Part shown: positions 1-5,519 of the stretch, in pieces
Layout: the number at the start of each line of letters is the position of its first letter
Numbering within the stretch: the first letter of the stretch is position 1
Program-made: the position numbers and the translations under genes
The notes under the pieces: generated by a model
Databases searched by the model: none
The model's input: the letters and a program-made list of their open reading frames with translations, nothing else
Told to the model about the DNA's origin: nothing
Source of the DNA: Bacteroidales bacterium
GTDB lineage: Bacteria; Bacteroidota; Bacteroidia; Bacteroidales; UBA3824
DNA length: 7,486 bases
Assembly (NCBI GenBank): GCA_017645985.1
Contig: JAGCNK010000189.1
Coordinates: 1-7,486 of the forward strand
Reading direction: 5' to 3'

Positions 1-102
1 ATTCTTGTCGTAACCTATCACGTAGTCGGCAAATTTTCTTTTTCTCAAATCAAGGGCAAGCGATCCGCCCAAAAGTCCGAGACCTATAATTGATAATTTC
101 AT
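1..102 (-). CDS. tyrA: Prephenate dehydrogenase, N-terminal part (cut by window start)
   Basis: Only the first 34 codons are present; the gene runs off the left edge. The translation starts MKLSIIGLGLLGGSLALDL and continues to GYDKN. It shows the beta-strand plus GxGxxGGS dinucleotide-binding turn (GLGLLGGS, residues 7-14) that opens the Rossmann domain of prephenate dehydrogenases. This enzyme oxidatively decarboxylates prephenate to 4-hydroxyphenylpyruvate with NAD(P), the committed step to tyrosine, in the cytoplasm. The ATG at 102-100 is the only sensible start, because the Rossmann strand begins at once. It lies 60 nt after the pheA stop on the same strand with no terminator between them, so the two are very likely co-transcribed and share the attenuator upstream of pheA. 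The GLGLLGGSLA signature alone also fits other NAD enzymes; the pheA neighbour makes TyrA by far the best reading. Confidence 0.85.
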   Translation of the reverse strand, partial: MKLSIIGLGLLGGSLALDLRKRKFADYVIGYDKN

Positions 103-142
103 CTTATATCTATTTATAATTTTTATATTCAAGTTAGTTTGT

Positions 143-162
143 TAATTATGCATTATGCATTG
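143..162. repeat. Short ATGCAT tandem repeat between pheA and tyrA
   Basis: The pheA-tyrA gap contains two tandem copies of TTATGCA (146-152 and 153-159) followed by TT, so the palindrome ATGCAT occurs twice. It is too short to fold into a terminator and has no T run. It may be simple low-complexity spacer. I assign no function. Confidence 0.4.
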
Positions 163-1005
163 TTACATCATCACAGCGTTCCACGATTCCTCGCCCGCCT
201 TGTATTCGCCAAGCACGGTAAGTTCCTTAAGTAGAGGACGTATGGCGGTGAGCATATCGCAATATTTCTGATATTCGGAGAATTTCACGTCGATGTAAAA
301 CATATAGTGCATCGGCTGACCGATAATGGGGCTCGACTCTATCTTGGTGAGGTCAACTCCGTAAAACGAAATAATGCTGAGTATCTGCGAAAGGCTTCCG
401 GGATGGTTTTGGAGAATGATAGAGAGCGACGCCTTGTTGCAGTTTTCGGGACGGTTGCCGTTGTTGGGCTGAACAATCAGAAAACGTGTGTAGTTTTTCT
501 TGTTGGTTTCGATGCCGGGAGCCACAATTTCCAAGCCGTACATATTGGCGGCAAACTCACCTCCTATCGCGCCTATGCCCTGGAGCTTGTTTTCTGCAAT
601 CTGGCGCATGCTGATAGCGGTGCTCTCGCTCTCCACAAGTCTGATGTCGGGATAGTTGCGAAAAAACTGACGGGTTTGGTTTATAGCCATATAGTGGCTG
701 CGAACCTCCTGAATATCAGCCAGCTTGGTTCCGGGCAGAGCCACAAGGTTCTGTTTGATACGCAGCGACACCTCGCCGCAGATTTTCACGTCGTACTGAC
801 GCAGCAGTTTCAGGTTGGAATGTATAGTGCCGCTGATGGTGTTTTCGATGGCCATAATGCCGTAGTCGCTCTCAAAGCCGAGCACGGCCTCCATCACATC
901 GTTAAAAGTAAGTTTCTCAACAATGCCGATGTCTATTCCGGCAAAAAACTCGCGGGCTGCCACTTCGTGAAACGCGCCCCTTACGCCTTGTATAGCAATT
1001 TTCAT
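163..1005 (-). CDS. pheA: Prephenate dehydratase with C-terminal ACT domain
   Basis: A 280-residue monofunctional enzyme that decarboxylates and dehydrates prephenate to phenylpyruvate, the committed step to phenylalanine. The catalytic PDT domain covers about residues 2-180. It has the MKIAIQG.RGAFHE opening, AIENTISG (52-59), SHYMAINQ (103-110) and the catalytic TRF motif (173-175, in NYTRFLIV). An ACT domain for Phe feedback covers about 192-270 (GSLSQILS at 203-210, TKIESSP at 220-226). The length matches stand-alone PheA; there is no chorismate mutase domain. ACT motifs usually written GALV and ESRP read GSLS and ESSP here, which I recall as common in Bacteroidota enzymes. The ATG at 1005 is chosen because the first beta-strand begins there; an in-frame TTG at 1023 lies next to the U run of the leader terminator and would add only a LNYKK tail. 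It is first in a pheA-tyrA unit under attenuation control. Confidence 0.95.
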   Translation of the reverse strand: MKIAIQGVRGAFHEVAAREFFAGIDIGIVEKLTFNDVMEAVLGFESDYGIMAIENTISGTIHSNLKLLRQYDVKICGEVSLRIKQNLVALPGTKLADIQEVRSHYMAINQTRQFFRNYPDIRLVESESTAISMRQIAENKLQGIGAIGGEFAANMYGLEIVAPGIETNKKNYTRFLIVQPNNGNRPENCNKASLSIILQNHPGSLSQILSIISFYGVDLTKIESSPIIGQPMHYMFYIDVKFSEYQKYCDMLTAIRPLLKELTVLGEYKAGEESWNAVMM

Positions 1006-1021
1006 TTTTTTATAGTTTAAC

Positions 1022-1053
1022 AAAAAAGCCCCACCATATTGCTTGGCGAGGCT
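1022..1053 (-). terminator. Attenuator terminator (3:4 hairpin) in the pheA leader
   Basis: On the minus strand AGCCTCGCCA (1053-1044) pairs with TGGTGGGGCT (1036-1027) across a 7-nt loop. This gives ten base pairs, two of them G-U, followed directly by a run of six T that ends 16 nt before the pheA ATG. An intrinsic terminator inside the untranslated leader, between a short ORF and the first enzyme gene, is the hallmark of transcription attenuation. Its 5' arm is also the partner of the competing antiterminator. Confidence 0.85.
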
Positions 1054-1092
1054 CTAAATCTTTATATCTTAAACATATACAACAAAGAAATA

Positions 1093-1155
1093 TCACCTCG
1101 CACGGTTGCTAAAGTGATAATAATAAATAAAGTAAATCTTGTTGTTCTGTTTCAT
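1093..1155 (-). CDS. Tyr/Phe-rich leader peptide
   Basis: A 20-codon ORF with the core KIYFIYYYHF at residues 6-15. It contains four Tyr codons (one TAC, three consecutive TAT) and two Phe codons (both TTT), so 6 of 20 residues are the end products of the downstream pathway. The start ATG (1155-1153) sits about 24 nt downstream of a good -7 box, giving a short 5' UTR. The stop TGA (1095-1093) lies inside the 3' arm of hairpin 1:2, as expected when translation must release or block that arm. The peptide itself probably has no function; its translation is the sensor. A longer in-frame reading extends upstream to 1296, but it would begin before the promoter and is not used. I know of no gene name for it. 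Confidence 0.8.
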   Translation of the reverse strand: MKQNNKIYFIYYYHFSNRAR

Positions 1156-1178
1156 CGTCTGTATTTTTTTTAACGGCG

Positions 1179-1209
1179 CAAATGTAAGATGTTTTTTGAG
1201 AAAAAAAAA
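1179..1209 (-). promoter_or_regulatory. Promoter of the pheA-tyrA leader
   Basis: TACATTTG at 1186-1179 on the minus strand matches the Bacteroidota -7 element TAnnTTTG exactly and is followed by the frequent GCGCC. At the right distance upstream only a T run is found (TTTT at 1209-1206, 19-nt spacer) rather than TTTG, so the -33 element is weak. Transcription should begin near 1172, 17 nt before the leader peptide ATG. Confidence 0.65.
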
Positions 1210-1312
1210 GCTATGCCCGAAATTTTTTTTATTAATTTTATAAATAATGTATGCCGACAGATTCAATGAAGGCATTTTTTTAATTTTTTTTAACAAATCG
1301 GAGAAAAAAAAG

Positions 1313-1341
1313 TTTGCGCAATCAGAATTTTTGTATTTTTG
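1313..1341 (+). promoter_or_regulatory. Promoter of the 1383 lipoprotein gene
   Basis: TTTG (1313-1316), a 17-nt spacer and TATTTTTG (1334-1341) followed by CGG match the Bacteroidota sigma-ABfr pattern TTTG-N17-20-TAnnTTTG. The expected start is near 1348, leaving an A/T-rich 5' UTR of about 35 nt. It is divergent from the pheA leader promoter. Between the two -7 boxes (1187-1333) there are only A and T tracts and no further gene that I can support. Confidence 0.75.
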
Positions 1342-1382
1342 CGGTGTAAAATTTTAAAAACAATATTAAATTATTTACTACT

Positions 1383-2036
1383 ATGAAAAAATTATTTTAT
1401 TTAGCAGCTGTAGCTGCATTGGCTCTCGCATCTTGCAAGAGCGGCAACAACAACAACGCAGAAGGTAACGCTACCGAAGGCACAGAACAGACACAAGACG
1501 CAGCAGCTCAGCAGGCAGCAGCCGACGAACAGGCTCTCGCATCGGCAAAATCGTTCCAAGGCTGGATCGAGTCGATCAACGGACAGGACTACATCATCCG
1601 CAACGCTGAAGGACAGACCATCACAGTAAAAATCACCAACCCCGGTGAGGAACTTATCGAAGGCGAGCCCATCATCATCAAATACATCGAAGCCGACGGC
1701 GCTAACAAAGCTGCTACCGACAACGCTAAATCTGTTGACCTCTCTCAGGCAGTAAACTTCAAAAAACTCCTCGGCAAATGGGGCACAGCCAACAACGAAA
1801 TCACATTCGAACTCCGCAAGAGCGGCAAATGCAAAAACGTTGGTAAAGATCAGAAAACTGAATTCAAATCTTGGCGTATGAAAGACAACAACACCATCGA
1901 ATTTGAAGTTGCCAACGGCGAAAGCTCATTCTTCATGCCTTGGGGCGTTGAAAACCTCAGCGACAATGCTATGACTTTGACTGCTGGCGAAAATTCTAAA
2001 CTTGAAATGACCCGCATCGACAGCAACCGCGAGTAA
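1383..2036 (+). CDS. Secreted lipoprotein with lipocalin-like C-terminal region
   Basis: A 217-residue protein with an SPII signal peptide: KK at residues 2-3, a hydrophobic A/L core, and lipobox LASC with Cys18 as the lipidated residue. Residues 19-55 form a flexible linker rich in Asn, Gln, Ala and Glu. Residues about 58-103 look like a small beta-barrel (FQGWIESINGQDYIIRNAEG, then an EGEPIIIKYIEAD strand). Residues about 126-212 read like the short lipocalin-like domain common in Bacteroidota lipoproteins: LLGKWGTANNEITFELRKSG, then strands ending LEMTRI. The start is fixed by the signal peptide. The residues after Cys18 (KSGNNNN) lack the acidic cluster typical of surface export signals, so it may face the periplasm. 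It is a single-gene unit with its own promoter and terminator. No enzymatic residues are evident and the ligand is unknown. The lipocalin assignment is by pattern only. Confidence 0.85.
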   Translation: MKKLFYLAAVAALALASCKSGNNNNAEGNATEGTEQTQDAAAQQAAADEQALASAKSFQGWIESINGQDYIIRNAEGQTITVKITNPGEELIEGEPIIIKYIEADGANKAATDNAKSVDLSQAVNFKKLLGKWGTANNEITFELRKSGKCKNVGKDQKTEFKSWRMKDNNTIEFEVANGESSFFMPWGVENLSDNAMTLTAGENSKLEMTRIDSNRE

Positions 2037-2057
2037 TCTTTAACTCTCGATATAATT

Positions 2058-2101
2058 AAAAATCCCGGTTCGACATAATTATTCGAGCCGGGATTTTTTT
2101 T
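2058..2101 (+). terminator. Intrinsic terminator after the 1383 lipoprotein gene
   Basis: AAATCCCGGTTCGA (2060-2073) pairs with TCGAGCCGGGATTT (2083-2096) over a 9-nt loop: 14 base pairs with one G-U, followed by a T run to 2101. It starts 21 nt after the stop codon. It separates the lipoprotein from ffh, which then needs its own promoter. Confidence 0.92.
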
Positions 2102-2132
2102 GTAGCAAGTTATGGTTTTCACGAATTATTTA

Positions 2133-2140
2133 TATATTTG
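2133..2140 (+). promoter_or_regulatory. Promoter (-7 element) of ffh-folD
   Basis: TATATTTG matches TAnnTTTG and is followed by CGCC, as in several other promoters of this window. No TTTG sits at the standard distance upstream; only TTTT at 2116-2119 is near. The expected start is near 2147, giving a 5' UTR of about 35 nt before the ffh ATG. Confidence 0.65.
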
Positions 2141-2181
2141 CGCCTTGTAAAATAGCGAAAACCAATTTAAAAGAAAACATA

Positions 2182-3519
2182 ATGTTTGAAAGTCTAAGCG
2201 AAAAACTCGAACAGTCGTTCAAAAAGATAAAAGGCGACGGCAAACTCACCGAAATCAACGTCGTGGACGCACTCAAAGACGTGCGCCGCGCTTTGCTCGA
2301 CGCCGACGTTAACTACGATATTGTAAAGGACTTTACCAACAAGGTAAAAGAAAAGGCATTAGGATCGGAAGTTCAGGGTCAGTTGAAACCCAACGAGTTG
2401 ATGATCAAGATTGTTCACGACGAACTTATCACCCTCATGGGTACGAAAGAGACCGAAGTGAACCTCAAGGCCGACCCCGCCATCATTCTTATAGCTGGTC
2501 TGCAAGGTTCTGGTAAGACCACATTCTCGGGCAAATTTGCCAACTTTGTTAAGAGCAAGAAAGGCAAGAAGCCGCTGCTCGTGGCTGGCGACGTCTACCG
2601 TCCCGCGGCTATCGACCAGCTGAAGGTGCTCGCCGCACAAATCGACGTGCCGGTGTACACCGAAGAAGGCGAAAAGAACCCCGTGAAAATTGCCCGCGAA
2701 GCCATCAAACAGGCCAAGCAAAACGGCAACGACGTGGTAATCATCGATACCGCCGGCCGTCTGGCTGTTGACGAGGAGATGATGAACGAGATTTCGAACA
2801 TCAAGAAAGAGACCAACCCCACCGAAATACTCTTTGTAGTAGACTCGATGACAGGTCAGGACGCTGTAAACACCGCCAAGGCATTCAACGACCGGCTCAA
2901 CTTCGACGGCGTGGTGCTCACCAAGCTCGACGGCGACACCCGCGGTGGTGCGGCACTCTCTATCCGCTACACAGTAGACAAGCCTATCAAGTTCGTGTCG
3001 CAGGGCGAGAAAATCGACGCGCTCGACATCTTCTACCCCGCACGTATGGCCGACCGTATCCTCGGCATGGGCGACATCGTTTCTTTGGCTGAACGCCTGC
3101 AGGCTCAGTACGACGCCGAAGAGGCAGCCAAACTGCAGCAGAAAATACGCAAAGACCAGTTCAACTTCAACGACTTCCTCGACCAGATACAGCAGATCAA
3201 GAAGATGGGTAGCCTCAAAGACCTCGCCGCAATGATTCCAGGCGTGGGCAAGGCCATCAAAAACCTCGACATCAGCGACGACGCATTCAAAGAGGTAGAA
3301 TCTATCATCAAGTCGATGACCCCCTACGAACGCGAGCACCCAGAGGTAATCAACGGTTCGCGCCGCCGCCGCATAGCCGACGGAAGCGGCAACGACGTGG
3401 CTGTGGTAAACCGCCTCTTGAAACAGTTTGAAGAAACACGCAAGATGATGAAGATGCTCTCTGGTGGCGGCGGACGCCGTCTCATGGGTATGATGCAAGG
3501 AATGGGAAGACGCAGATAA
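2182..3519 (+). CDS. ffh: Signal recognition particle GTPase Ffh (SRP54)
   Basis: A 445-residue protein, full length for bacterial Ffh. It binds SRP RNA and nascent signal sequences and, through GTP-dependent docking with FtsY, delivers ribosomes to the Sec translocon. The N domain (about 1-90) starts MFESLSEKLEQSFKKI and contains the ALLDADVN turn. The G domain (about 98-295) has the P loop GLQGSGKTT (106-114), DVYRPAA (137-143), DTAGR (189-193), TKLDGDTRGGA (247-257) and the closing GMGD (295-298). The M domain (about 300-430) carries the RNA-binding stretch SRRRRIADGSG (393-403), followed by VNRLLKQFEETRKMMKML. A Gly/Met/Arg-rich tail ends the protein. All expected motifs are intact. No SRP RNA gene was recognised nearby. 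The folD gene follows after 13 nt, so they probably share a transcript, a housekeeping pairing without an obvious biochemical link. Confidence 0.98.
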   Translation: MFESLSEKLEQSFKKIKGDGKLTEINVVDALKDVRRALLDADVNYDIVKDFTNKVKEKALGSEVQGQLKPNELMIKIVHDELITLMGTKETEVNLKADPAIILIAGLQGSGKTTFSGKFANFVKSKKGKKPLLVAGDVYRPAAIDQLKVLAAQIDVPVYTEEGEKNPVKIAREAIKQAKQNGNDVVIIDTAGRLAVDEEMMNEISNIKKETNPTEILFVVDSMTGQDAVNTAKAFNDRLNFDGVVLTKLDGDTRGGAALSIRYTVDKPIKFVSQGEKIDALDIFYPARMADRILGMGDIVSLAERLQAQYDAEEAAKLQQKIRKDQFNFNDFLDQIQQIKKMGSLKDLAAMIPGVGKAIKNLDISDDAFKEVESIIKSMTPYEREHPEVINGSRRRRIADGSGNDVAVVNRLLKQFEETRKMMKMLSGGGGRRLMGMMQGMGRRR

Positions 3520-3532
3520 ACACTTTAATAAT

Positions 3533-4399
3533 ATGACACTAATCGACGGAAAAAAGACTTCGGCAGAAATCAAAGCCGAAATAGCCGAGCAAGTAAAACA
3601 GATGCTTGCCGAGGGCAAGAAAGCCCCGCACCTTGTGGCTGTACTCGTAGGTCACGACGGCGGAAGCGAAACATACGTTGCCCACAAAATCAAATCGTGC
3701 GAGGAGGTAGGTTTCAAATCCACCCTCATACGCTTTGAAGACAACGCCACAGAAAAAGAGCTTCTCGACACAGTAGACAAGCTCAACAACGACCCCGACG
3801 TGGACGGATTTATCGTGCAGCTGCCCCTGCCCAAGCATATCGACGAGCAGAAGATTATCGAGGCTGTATCGCCCAAAAAAGACGTTGACGGATTCCATCC
3901 CGTAAACCTCGGCCGTCTGGTGGCAGGATTAGACACTTTTGTGTCGGCTACTCCATCGGGCATTGTCGACCTGCTTAAACGCTACAAAATCGAAACCGCT
4001 GGCAAGCACTGCGTAATCATAGGCCGCAGCAATATCGTAGGCCGTCCGCTGAGCATCCTGATGAGCCAGAAGGGCATCGACGCCACTGTTACCGTATGCC
4101 ACAGCCGCACCGAAAACCTCAAAGAGATCGTGCGCACTGCCGACATCATCGTGGCTGCCATAGGCAAACCCGGATTCGTTACCGCCGACATGGTTAAAGA
4201 GGGCGCTGCTATCATCGACGTTGGCACCACACGCGTTCCTTCCACCGAAACCAAATCGGGTTGGAAGCTCAAAGGCGACGTGGATTTCGACAATGTTGCA
4301 TCCAAAGCATCGTTTATCACTCCCGTGCCGGGCGGCGTTGGTCCTATGACCATCTGCTCGCTACTCAAAAACACGCTCAAAGCTGGCAAAATGAGATAA
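3533..4399 (+). CDS. folD: Methylenetetrahydrofolate dehydrogenase / methenyltetrahydrofolate cyclohydrolase
   Basis: A 288-residue bifunctional cytoplasmic enzyme that interconverts 5,10-methylene-THF, 5,10-methenyl-THF and 10-formyl-THF, supplying one-carbon units for purines and formyl-Met-tRNA. The catalytic Tyr-x3-Lys is visible as Y48-VAH-K52, followed by SCEEVGF. The folate site has GFIVQLPLP (92-100) and KKDVDGFHPVN (115-125). The NADP site has the Rossmann loop IIGRSNIVGRP (162-172) and CHSRT (189-193). The C-terminal PVPGGVGPMT (264-273) is the standard family signature. Length and motif order are typical, with no missing residue. The ATG at 3533 starts directly before the TLIDGKKTS opening strand. 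It sits 13 nt downstream of ffh with no promoter between. No clear terminator follows before the convergent lipoprotein, whose stop is 17 nt away. Confidence 0.98.
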   Translation: MTLIDGKKTSAEIKAEIAEQVKQMLAEGKKAPHLVAVLVGHDGGSETYVAHKIKSCEEVGFKSTLIRFEDNATEKELLDTVDKLNNDPDVDGFIVQLPLPKHIDEQKIIEAVSPKKDVDGFHPVNLGRLVAGLDTFVSATPSGIVDLLKRYKIETAGKHCVIIGRSNIVGRPLSILMSQKGIDATVTVCHSRTENLKEIVRTADIIVAAIGKPGFVTADMVKEGAAIIDVGTTRVPSTETKSGWKLKGDVDFDNVASKASFITPVPGGVGPMTICSLLKNTLKAGKMR

Positions 4400-4416
4400 A
4401 ACACATCACCTCGCCC

Positions 4417-5319
4417 CTATTCCGGTGCTTGATAAAAACTATCGTTTAAGCCGCCTTCTACAAAAGCGCCGTCTTTGACGATATAGTTGTTGTAATTAGC
4501 ACCTTCGGCACCGGGATTGGCGGTGTAGATGGTGAGAACGCCATTGTTAAGGGTTGCCAAATCTACCATCAAACCATAAAATTCGCCCATATCGTCAACA
4601 CGCCAAACCGACTCCTCGTTCCAAGTGGCGGGCTCTTCTTTTACGGCAAAAATCTCACTGTTGAGAAACAGCGCAGAAATGCCGAGAGCATCGGTTCCTT
4701 TGTTCTTAAATTGAACATTAACCATTTGATATTCACCGTTTTTACCAAAGGCAACAGACGAAGGCATCGATTGAATCTTGCGTCCGTATTTCTTTTCCAA
4801 TGCGGCTTTCATTTCAACAGTTACCACTGATTTTTCTTGAAAAGGCAGAACCTCGTTGTTTGCCACAAAAAAACTATCCACGAGCAACGCAGCATCCCAA
4901 ATAGCATCCCACTCGTTTTCAGGATTTTCGAGAAGTTTACCACTGTTCATCGTATAAACCCATCCCGACAGATTGTCGAAATTTCTATAAGTGTCGCGAT
5001 AGTTGTTGTTATCCTTGTTTTCGAGTTGCACACCCTTGAATGTTACAGAATGAGCAATTCCGTTGTAAAATATTGTCTTATAGTTTTTTAGCGAATCAGG
5101 TGCAGCAGGTGTAACACCATCGTCAAATTGCTGACGGACAAGAAATTTTGTGCCGTATTGGTCGCTTAGTACATATACAGGCTGTGCAGGTTGCGGAGTT
5201 TTGACAGTTTGTGTCGACGCAGACGAATCGGCGTTTTGCGATGTTTGGGTTTGATTTCCTCCTCCGCACGAAACAAGAGCAAATGCGGCAAGAGAGATGA
5301 TTAAAATGTGTTTTTTCAT
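4417..5319 (-). CDS. Predicted lipoprotein of unknown function
   Basis: A 300-residue protein with an SPII signal peptide (MKKHILIISLAAFALVSC; Cys18 lipidated) followed by GGG and a Ser/Thr/Gln/Pro-rich linker to about residue 47. I recognise no family. After the linker there is a beta-rich segment (VYVLSDQYGTKFLVRQQFDD, 48-67), then aromatic and acidic stretches (SGWVYTMNSGKLLENPENEW, 118-137). A region at about 163-230 has YGRKIQSMPSSVAFGKNGEY and a VNVQFKNKG strand, like an Ig or beta-sandwich fold. A Tyr/Asn-rich tail follows. The ATG at 5319 is chosen because it opens the signal peptide; the in-frame extension to 5352 would start inside the promoter -7 box. It is transcribed alone, convergent with folD and divergent from the ATP-grasp gene. 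Likely envelope location; role unknown. Confidence 0.85.
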   Translation of the reverse strand: MKKHILIISLAAFALVSCGGGNQTQTSQNADSSASTQTVKTPQPAQPVYVLSDQYGTKFLVRQQFDDGVTPAAPDSLKNYKTIFYNGIAHSVTFKGVQLENKDNNNYRDTYRNFDNLSGWVYTMNSGKLLENPENEWDAIWDAALLVDSFFVANNEVLPFQEKSVVTVEMKAALEKKYGRKIQSMPSSVAFGKNGEYQMVNVQFKNKGTDALGISALFLNSEIFAVKEEPATWNEESVWRVDDMGEFYGLMVDLATLNNGVLTIYTANPGAEGANYNNYIVKDGAFVEGGLNDSFYQAPE

Positions 5320-5349
5320 AATGCTGACAATTATATTATTAATCCAAGG

Positions 5350-5357
5350 CAAATATA
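5350..5357 (-). promoter_or_regulatory. Promoter (-7 element) of the 4417-5319 lipoprotein gene
   Basis: TATATTTG on the minus strand matches TAnnTTTG, with an expected start near 5343 and a 5' UTR of about 24 nt. No TTTG is visible at -33. It shares the 200-nt divergent region 5320-5519 with the ATP-grasp promoter. That region otherwise holds only short AT-rich inverted repeats, such as AGTAAA (5401-5406) with TTTACT, that I cannot assign. Confidence 0.55.
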
Positions 5358-5466
5358 GTGATTTTTAGCGCATACGTAACCGCGCCGCACAACAATTATC
5401 AGTAAATCCACTCAGTATTTTTACTTATACCCCACTAAGTTATTCCCTTAAATGCCGCTCAGAGTG

Positions 5467-5497
5467 TTTTAAACGCCGTTTTTTTATTATATTTTTG
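5467..5497 (+). promoter_or_regulatory. Promoter of the ATP-grasp gene
   Basis: TATTTTTG (5490-5497) matches TAnnTTTG. TTTT (5467-5470) stands 19 nt upstream as a weak -33 element. The expected start near 5504 leaves a 5' UTR of about 16 nt, which supports the ATG at 5520 as the true start. Confidence 0.6.
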
Positions 5498-5519
5498 AAA
5501 CGAATAAAATAATAACATT

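Larger units (their letters stand above)
1022..1172 (-). promoter_or_regulatory. Tyr/Phe transcription attenuator (leader RNA) of pheA-tyrA
   Basis: The leader RNA has the four classical regions. Hairpin 1:2 spans 1119-1091: TATCACTTT pairs with GAGGTGATA, then a bulged A, then GCA/TGC around the tetraloop ACCG. The antiterminator 2:3 pairs GCGAGGU (1101-1095) with GCCUCGC (1052-1046), is continued by a possible tandem G-A mismatch and UA/UA, and closes with UCUUU against AAAGA. The terminator 3:4 is at 1053-1022. A ribosome stalled on the UAU codons (1125-1117) or the last UUU (1113-1111) would cover the 5' arm of 1:2, free region 2 and allow antitermination. A ribosome reaching the UGA at 1095-1093 would cover region 2 and let the terminator form. 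Pairings are read from sequence; the mechanism is inferred by analogy with the phe, trp and his leaders. Confidence 0.8.

Noticed and set aside
307..1020. Plus-strand open frame of 237 codons opposite pheA
   Set aside because: It mirrors the pheA coding sequence, shows no family motif, and starts inside the gene; an antisense shadow.
1006..1023. TTG start of pheA at 1023, six codons upstream of the chosen ATG
   Set aside because: The TTG lies next to the U run of the attenuator and would make the start part of the terminator; the conserved MKIAIQG opening fits the ATG at 1005.
1022..1172. T-box or other riboswitch in the pheA leader
   Set aside because: There is no T-box sequence, no specifier loop and no known aptamer pattern; the aromatic-rich ORF with alternative hairpins explains the region better.
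1156..1296. Upstream in-frame extension of the leader ORF to 67 codons
   Set aside because: It would begin upstream of the -7 box at 1186-1179, outside the expected transcript, and its sequence is Lys/Phe/Leu low complexity from A/T tracts.
2359..3618. Long minus-strand open frame of 419 codons opposite ffh
   Set aside because: It is antisense to the intact ffh reading frame, its product is Val/His/Cys-rich with no recognisable domain, and no promoter precedes it. It is a codon-bias shadow.
4401..4440. Possible hairpin terminator between folD and the convergent lipoprotein
   Set aside because: Only CACC/GGTG can pair, inside the lipoprotein 3' end, with no T run; too weak to annotate.
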